Assembly: GCA_033964015.1 (NCBI GenBank)
Contig: CM066913.1
Span: 18,747,854 to 18,811,853, forward strand
Length of the DNA stretch: 64,000 nucleotides
Direction: 5' to 3'
Origin: Scolanthus callimorphus
Lineage: Eukaryota > Cnidaria > Anthozoa > Actiniaria > Edwardsiidae
Both the position numbers and the translations under genes were made by a program. Every line of letters begins with the position of its first letter. The stretch's first letter is position 1. The notes beneath the pieces were generated by a model that worked only from the letters and a program-made list of their open reading frames with translations, did no database searches and was not told where the DNA came from. Of this stretch, positions 59,701 through 64,000 are shown in pieces.

Positions 59701-62700
59701 CAAATAACTGGTTCAGGAAAACGTATTCAGGTATGAACTGAACGATGATTTGTTCAGCCAAAAATATAATGAATTTTTATTGTAAACTTATCAGACGGGG
59801 CAACAACGTACGTTACTGCAGCGAACATTGACACAAGTACCACAAACTGCGACTCACTGGGCAATAGATACTCCGAGGCATCCTCTATTAACTGGCTAGG
59901 TAAGTAATGTAACACATATAGCGACAGCGGACACCGCGGCAAAACGCATTTGCCATGCGCTATAGATTCACTTCCTGTGAAATGAAAACAAAAGAAATAA
60001 TCTTCATAACAAAAGTATCTCGTGCTGTCTTGGAAATTCGGAAAACGTAAGCTCCAGACACAAAACGTAAGGCCACAAATTGTAGAACAGCTAGAACATG
60101 ATCATATCGTTCTATGAACTTTTGCACCTCGACCCGAGGCGAAAGTTATGGTTTAAAGTCAAAATGCATCGTCCGCTGTTGTTATGTAGATTTTTCCAAT
60201 TGTCCTCATTTCACAGACCAGTGAATCTTAAGCGCATGGCAAATGCGTTTTGCCGCGGTGTCGCGACAGCGTGTTTCATCAGGATTTCTAAACACCAAGA
60301 AGTGGGTTTTAAAATGAACTTTAAGTGTTTGAAATTCCTGATGGAAAACATTGTCAAGTTTTTGAAATAGCTTCTCAGACTCATGAATAATTCATCATTA
60401 CAGCTTAAATCGTTGCATCGCGACCCGCGTTTTCAAAACATCGGCTTTGCTATCCGCCAGTCAAATCTTATGAGCCAATCAGATTTTTGCCCTTTTTCGC
60501 CTAGTGCAGTCGCCTGGCTTTCCGTCGCGACGTTGTCTGGTTTATTTCAGAGGGAAGCCAGTTGACTGCACTAGGTGAAACAGGACAAGAGTTTCATTGG
60601 CTCAGATAGTTTCATTGGCGGAACAGCAAAGTCAAAAGCCCAAAAATAATTTCATGTTTTTGAAAACGTTGGTCGCGATGCAACGGTTTTAGCTGTAAAC
60701 AATAAAACCATAAGAGTGGTGGAGGTCGGAAAACGCAGTCTTAATTTGCATAGAATTTTGAGATTTTATTCCTTCTTTTTCTCGGCATTAAATCATTCGT
60801 TTGTGAAGCAATATCAAACACTCGATAGCGTTTTTCATCAGGATTTCAAACACTCGATTTTGTCTCGTTTTTTTCAACCCACTTTTCCATTGTTTGAAAT
60901 CCTGATGAAACAGTGTTTGTAAAATATATTAAATTACTTCTCAAACAAAATCACTAAATGTCGAGAGAAAGAAGAAATCAAATCTATTAAGATTTTAACA
61001 AATCTACGCAATTTAAGGTCGCGTATCCAAACCGTCTTCATGCTTATGATTATATTTGCTTTTATGATTATATTTGCTTTAAAGCGTGATGAATTATTCA
61101 TGAGTTTAAGAAGAACAAAGTGCCTACGTTTTTTCCCTCAAAGTTCATACATGTTCTTAACAAATAAAACAACAGGCCGGCACAACAGGCCGGCGCTTTA
61201 CCAACGGAGCGAGCTAATCTGAGGGTGGTCTATCGACGAGATAATAGAAGGTTTCTTAAATGGTGACTAGTGTTTTTTTGCGTCAGGGAAATTCTGTTCG
61301 GTGCGGGGCAAGATACGTACCTGAATGCGTACAGATGACGAGCATGTTTCGTACAGCTGCAAAGTGCCCTCCCCTCTAGAGTTTAGCATTAGAACACATC
61401 TCGTATCCTCTTTTTCAGCTGGTATTCCATACAGACGGACAACGGAGAGTTTTGCTACGCGCTATATTGTTCGCAGCCTGTTCATCGCTCTGGTCTTCCT
61501 TGCCGCTCTCGGGATTGTCTACGCATTCGTCTGTTACCTCGTGGTTATCTTAAACATGAAGGAGGAGTAAGTAATATAGAGATTTAGCCACTGGCTAAAA
61601 GCGGAGCTCCCGGTTACATATTTTTCTGTGTTAGGGTCTTGGTTTACCTGTGTGGGGGCGCGCAGACACGGACGCGCCAGCGATACCCAAATGGGAATAC
61701 CGCTGAACCATGAAAAATGAAGTCGATCGTTATACCTGAATTCTTCTTTGAGCTATTGTATTCTTCCTGCGATACCTATGGTGCTCCGCTCTAAGGAGCT
61801 CCGCTATTATTGAAAAAGAGTTTAACGTTAGATACTCGATATAAAATACCTTTAAAAATGAGCTTTTGACTCTTGCCAAGAGTGCTCTGCCAAGATCACG
61901 TAGCGTGAAGATGGATGTCAAGCACGCACTGCAGTCTTCACGCACTGTTGGAACACGTAAGCGAGCTGTTGAGACAAGTGTAAGAGTAACAGCAAATATT
62001 ATTTCGAGATTCTAGATATTCCAAGTGTAACTAGGGCAATTCCAAGTGTAACTAGGGCAAGTCCTAAAGTCACCCATTTTAATATTAAAATATCCCTTGG
62101 ATCGGTGCCAAACATGATAGATTCGCGTCAATAGCCAAATAATAATAATAATAATAATATAAAATTTCTATAGCGCCATTTCCTGAAGCTCAATGGCGCT
62201 TTTCAATTATCTGAGTAACTAAAACGAAGAGGTTAACGAAACAAATTTACAGTTCAAATATTAAAACGATCTAAAACATCATAAAAAAGAAGATATAATA
62301 ATGACAGAAATAACTTTAAAATGATTAAAATAAAATAAAATAACTAATAAAAATGATTAATAAAAATGTGACTGAACAACGGAGAACCATTTCTTTTTCC
62401 TACTACACGTTCGTATTGGTTGATGTCTTATTGGTTGATGTCTAGAGTCTTGTTTAGTCAGCAAATAAGACTGCACAAAAAAACTCAACACAGTGTCTCT
62501 GTTCCTCTTGTTTGCTCGGGTCACGACTAAACGCAAGTCCTCCTTAAGCCCGGCGCAAACGGCACAACTTTGTTGTGCAACAACGTCCAACATAGTTGAA
62601 CACAACATGTTGCATCCGTTTGCGGCGTGTGTTGACAGTTGTTGTGACTTGTTGCATGATGTTGAACGATGTTTAAAACCCGTCAAACTTTTGGCGCAAC

Positions 62701-64000
62701 AAGCTTCAACTTTTCTTTTGTCCTGTGGCCAGCGAAGCATAAAAGAACAAAATTGTGTTCGTTTGCGCTGAACTCTCAACAAAGTTTGACTCGCGCACGC
62801 GCATTGTATACTGTATATTATTATTATTATTATTATTATTATTATCCATAGAAATAGAGTGTAAACAAATAGGTTTTTGCCCAGAATGCATCTCACATCC
62901 CCAGTGAGGCGAAAACAATGTTGAGACGTGTTGTATTCGTTTGCGGCGACGCGCAACATTCAACAACATACGAACAACATTGTTGCTGCAACAAAGTTGA
63001 GAAATGTTGAGTCCGTTTGCGCCGGGCTTTACCCTCCTCATCTGTTAAATAGGGTACCCCTAACTCCTAGGGTCAACCTTCTTCCATGTCAACAGGCCCT
63101 AAGTGTAGTTATTTTGCGTTTAGTTTTTAACACCCAATTCCGCCCTAATCAAAGTAAGCAAGGTCAGATTTTCATGACTGGAGATAGGGTGTCGTTTTCT
63201 AACTAAGCCTCCATCACGGCTGCAAACCTAGCCTGACCTAGAGAAGATATTAAAAGGCAGAAGGGCCTTCACTCTGCCCCGGCAGATTTCCCTGCTTTAT
63301 ACTGCGCTATCCAGTTAAGCTTGGAGCGCCCATAGTTGTCGACAAGTGTAAGCGTTTCGTTTTGCGTTTGAAACGGCGCGTTGTCCAGGCGAGTTCATAA
63401 TGTTGTCAAGGAATGTCGAGCTTTACCTTGACTCCCATATTTTTTGGGCGGGGGTGCTCGTCGTACCTTTTAGGGTTTAAAATCAGGCCTCTGGTACCCT
63501 TTAGGGGCTAAAATTCGAAAACGTATAATTTTTTCCAGATAGGTACCTGTTAGAGGTCCGTTCTAGCAAATCAAGCAAATCACACTTGTTGGTAGCCTGA
63601 ATCTCAGACGTATTTTCCCTCGTAAAAAATACGCGAGAAAATTACGAGGGTTTTTTTGGTACCTTTTAGGGGTCAAAATCAACTGAGCGACGCCATGTTT
63701 GGTACCCTTTAGGGGTAAAATCAAATGTTCCCGACGAGCACCCCCGCCCCTAAAATATGGGAGTCCCTCCCCGGGTTGACAACATTGCAAACTCTTTTTA
63801 GACACTCCCAAAACAAACGCGAAAACTTAACGACAAAACTATAGGCACTCCAAGCTTATCTGGATAGCGCAGTTAAATCATTAAATGGGCCCTTTCGATA
63901 GCGATAACCGAATGACAAATCAAATGTACTTTTTTCGCCTTTGCAGTGTGATTTGGAACTCGAGTCCCGTCATCAACATTATCATCATATGCGGGTGTAT
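50713..64000 (+). CDS. GABA-B-type metabotropic receptor, 5' portion (runs off the window)
   Basis: Class C G-protein-coupled receptor. Exons: 50713-50940, 51373-51516, 53203-53375, 53881-53985, 54612-54680, 55749-55943, 57228-57473, 58920-58989, 59795-59899, 61419-61566 and 63947 onward; all phases agree. Residues 1-22 are a signal peptide. The Venus-flytrap ligand domain runs from PLYIGGLFDM and AAQMALDEINNN through VYDAVWAIAHVLNN to NWL before TM1. TM1 (FIALVFLAALGIVYAFVCYL) lies at about 468-487, and the last exon starts TM2. No sushi domain precedes the flytrap and the class C cysteine-rich domain is absent, both fitting a GABA-B-like rather than mGluR-like receptor. The ligand cannot be told. 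An acceptor 20 bp before the ATG implies a 5'-UTR intron. One base is missing near 53283: exon 3 is 173 bp where 174 is needed. Confidence 0.9.
51673..52515. mobile_element. Element with mirrored arrays of a 16-bp motif
   Basis: The left arm (51673-51880) holds nine or more copies of GTCGCAATTTGTAATA with spacers such as CCT, AAGTT and AACAAAGCT. The right arm (52300-52515) holds the same motif reversed, TATTACAAATTGCGAC, with the spacers mirrored. The outer edge is TGTACAGTCGC on both sides. The 420-bp centre has no recognised gene. It sits in intron 2 of the GABA-B-type gene. Confidence 0.9.
52666..52917. mobile_element. MITE with GGGCAATTCCAGAAAATATA termini
   Basis: Left GGCAATTCCAGAAAATATAT and right ATATATTTTCTGGAATTGCC are inverted. 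The interior repeats GGAAATTCTGAATG/GGAATTCTTCATGCATGGGG. Confidence 0.9.
53363..53572. repeat. 66-bp tandem triplication including the exon 3 splice donor
   Basis: TTCACTATAAGGTAACAAGT, spanning the exon 3/intron border, recurs at about 53431 (AATGTAAC) and 53497 (AAGGTAAC), each followed by GTGCTGGCTATGTAGTTATA and ACAACCTTGG. The third copy keeps an AAG-GTAAC donor. Confidence 0.9.
54740..55345. repeat. Dispersed repeat, copy with a nested MITE
   Basis: Outer parts (GTTATTGTTTACATTCGAG, TTTAGAAGACGATG, TTGATTTACAGAATTCAATC, CCGATGGAAATGGATGCTTT) match 56820-57120. The latter lacks the 307-bp palindrome found here at 54896-55202. Confidence 0.75.
54896..55202. mobile_element. Palindromic MITE nested in the dispersed repeat
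   Basis: TTACTGCGATTTTCATAATT at the left and AATTATGAAAATCGCAGTAA at the right, with arms of about 130 bp continuing through GCGAACTCTCGCTA and TTTTTGATTGGCCAGC. It lies in intron 5. Confidence 0.9.
55418..55675. mobile_element. Palindromic MITE in intron 5
   Basis: CTGCCAATCATGAGTGATGA and TCATCACTCATGATTGGCAG bound the element. Arms of about 80 bp continue through AATCTAGTGTCCGAAGCGTC and CCACAGAAAAATATTCCAGG. Confidence 0.9.
56087..56540. mobile_element. Tandemly duplicated hairpin element, about 226-bp unit
   Basis: Two consecutive copies (about 56090-56315 and 56316-56540) are each a palindrome: AGCACAACTTTCTATGACTT and TGATGTTGGGAGAGACAC on one arm, their complements on the other. 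GAGGAAT(T)CAAAAGGTTCA starts each copy. The head of a third follows (GGGGGAGAACTATTACTTTA). It lies in intron 6. Confidence 0.9.
56820..57120. repeat. Dispersed repeat, copy without the nested MITE
   Basis: Related to 54740-55345 and carrying the uninterrupted site (AAAAGCAAAGTTTCATATTTGA) where the other copy has the palindrome. Confidence 0.65.
57617..57974. mobile_element. MITE with CCTGTCCACACTAACGCGTT termini
   Basis: Left CCTGTCCACACTAACGCGTT, right AACGCGTTAGTGTGGACGGG. Internal copies of GTGTTAGTGTGGAC and TATACGGATTCG suggest two nested or fused family members. It lies in intron 7. Confidence 0.88.
57975..58919. other. Remainder of intron 7 before exon 8
   Basis: No coding segment fits the receptor phase here until the small exon at 58920-58989. 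No repeat recognised. Confidence 0.35.
59111..59395 (+). mobile_element. tRNA-derived SINE with TTACA tail
   Basis: The head folds roughly as a tRNA: acceptor GGCAGCG against CGCTGAC (6 of 7 pairs), A-box TGGCCGATTGG, anticodon loop CTTGCAA, B-box GAGTTCGAGTCCC. A non-tRNA body follows (CAACTGGTTTGCCTCTCTGC, CCAGTTGGGATTCT), ending in TTACATTACATTACA. It lies in intron 8. Confidence 0.85.
59488..59682. mobile_element. Palindromic MITE (GGCTAACGGTGTTTACATCT family)
   Basis: GGCTAACAGTGTTTACATCT on the left and AGATGTAAACACCGTTAGCC on the right. Inner arms GATCATGTGATGATTCCTTT and CATCACATGATCTGA are complementary. Confidence 0.9.
59918..60275. mobile_element. Palindromic MITE overlapping the exon 9 donor side
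   Basis: GCGACAGCGGACACCGCGGC, AAAACGCATTTGCCATGCGC on the left pair with GCGCATGGCAAATGCGTTTT, GCCGCGGTGTCGCGACAGCG on the right. It begins about 20 bp after exon 9. Confidence 0.9.
60276..60356. repeat. Hairpin with CATCAGGATTTC arms, first copy
   Basis: TTTCATCAGGATTTCTAAACAC pairs with GTGTTTGAAATTCCTGATG around a short loop. A related hairpin lies at 60832-60922. Confidence 0.6.
60400..60695. mobile_element. Palindromic MITE (CGTTGCATCGCGACC termini)
   Basis: ACAGCTTAAATCGTTGCATC, GCGACC on the left against GGTCGCGATGCAACGGTTTT, AGCTGT on the right. The inner arms include CCTAGTGCAGTCGCCTGGCT and AGCCAGTTGACTGCACTAGG. Confidence 0.9.
60832..60922. repeat. Hairpin with CATCAGGATTTC arms, second copy
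   Basis: TTTCATCAGGATTTCAAACA is answered by TGTTTGAAATCCTGATGAAA. Shares arms with 60276-60356. Confidence 0.65.
61567..62136. other. Intron 10, 5' part, nothing firm
   Basis: Contains TAGCCACTGGCTAAAAGCGG, resembling TAGGCACTGCCTAAAAGCGG at about 54698, so a short dispersed repeat is likely. A 20-bp direct repeat (ATTCCAAGTGTAACTAGGGC) lies at about 62018 and 62039. Confidence 0.45.
62137..62345. repeat. AAT microsatellite with TATAGCGCCA-type repeat tail
   Basis: (AAT)n at 62140-62160 is followed by TTCTATAGCGCCATTTCCTG and CTCAATGGCGCTTTTCAATT, a short inverted motif (GCGCCATT / AATGGCGC) common at ends of dispersed elements. Confidence 0.55.
62546..63031. mobile_element. MITE with TTA duplication, CAACA-rich, PIF/Harbinger-like
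   Basis: AGCCCGGCGCAAACGG and CCGTTTGCGCCGGGCT are exact ends (one base differs inside), each flanked by TTA. The interior is rich in ACAACATGTTG-like words and holds an (ATT)n run at 62818-62845. It lies in intron 10. Confidence 0.88.
63290..63886. mobile_element. Outer MITE (CTGCGCTATCCAG termini) containing a nested element
   Basis: ACTGCGCTATCCAGTTAAGC, TTGGAG on the left against CTCCAAGCTTATCTGGATAG, CGCAGT on the right. The interior is mostly the TATCTTTTAGGG-type element at 63422-63770. Confidence 0.8.
63422..63770. mobile_element. Third copy of the TATCTTTTAGGG-type MITE, nested
   Basis: ACTCCCATATTTTTTGGGCG, GGGGTGCTCGTCG on the left against CGACGAGCACCCCCGCCCCT, AAAATATGGGAGTCCC on the right. 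The internal words GTACCTTTTAGGG and GAGCGACGCCATGTTTGGTA match the copies at 8590 and 12435. Confidence 0.88.

Noticed and set aside
61287..61316. Possible 30-bp exon between receptor exons 9 and 10
   Set aside because: It has an acceptor-like start and GTACCT donor, but exon 9 joins exon 10 directly in phase to give the expected NWL-x-G-I-P sequence before TM1.

Overview
The window is nuclear DNA of an animal, most likely a cnidarian and probably an anthozoan such as a reef coral or sea anemone. Genes are split by short GT-AG introns. The three host genes are neurotransmitter-receptor homologues (two nicotinic acetylcholine receptor-type subunits and one GABA-B-type receptor). The rest is dominated by short palindromic transposons, non-LTR retrotransposon fragments, a tyrosine-recombinase element and a superfamily-3 helicase gene. 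The phylum is an inference; no rRNA or mitochondrial marker is present.

Layout. 1-6210: one uninterrupted satellite array, about 85 copies of a 73-bp unit with higher-order structure. 6.2-9.5 kb: non-coding, with a CRE/E-box cluster and MITEs. 9.70-14.45 kb (minus): nAChR-like copy A, six exons, broken by four single-base deletions. 14.9-17.4 kb: a MITE, then two non-LTR retrotransposon tails end to end, one inserted in a TAA microsatellite. 17.6-29.5 kb: a plus-strand tyrosine recombinase gene (zinc finger, recombinase, SANT) converging on a seven-exon minus-strand gene with an SF3 helicase domain and a C-terminal PCNA-binding motif; a 2.5-kb fold-back element sits inside an exon of the latter. 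31.77-37.68 kb (minus): nAChR-like copy B, same exon plan as A, nearly intact. 38-50 kb: no convincing gene, only repeats and retrotransposon remnants. 50.71-64.0 kb (plus): 11 exons of a GABA-B-type receptor whose 3' end lies outside the window; its introns carry at least ten MITEs and one SINE.

How the parts relate. A and B are tandem paralogues in the same orientation, with identical exon lengths for exons 2-5. The recombinase and helicase genes each have a TATA box 50-90 bp before the ATG and meet tail to tail around a hairpin with poly(A) signals for both strands. They may be two halves of one replicating mobile element, which is the most interesting possibility here.

Caution. Almost every coding segment carries single-base deletions while splice sites and codon phases stay intact. 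This looks as much like uncorrected long-read assembly error as real decay, so 'pseudogene' labels are provisional. All exon coordinates were read by eye from splice consensus, phase and conserved motifs.
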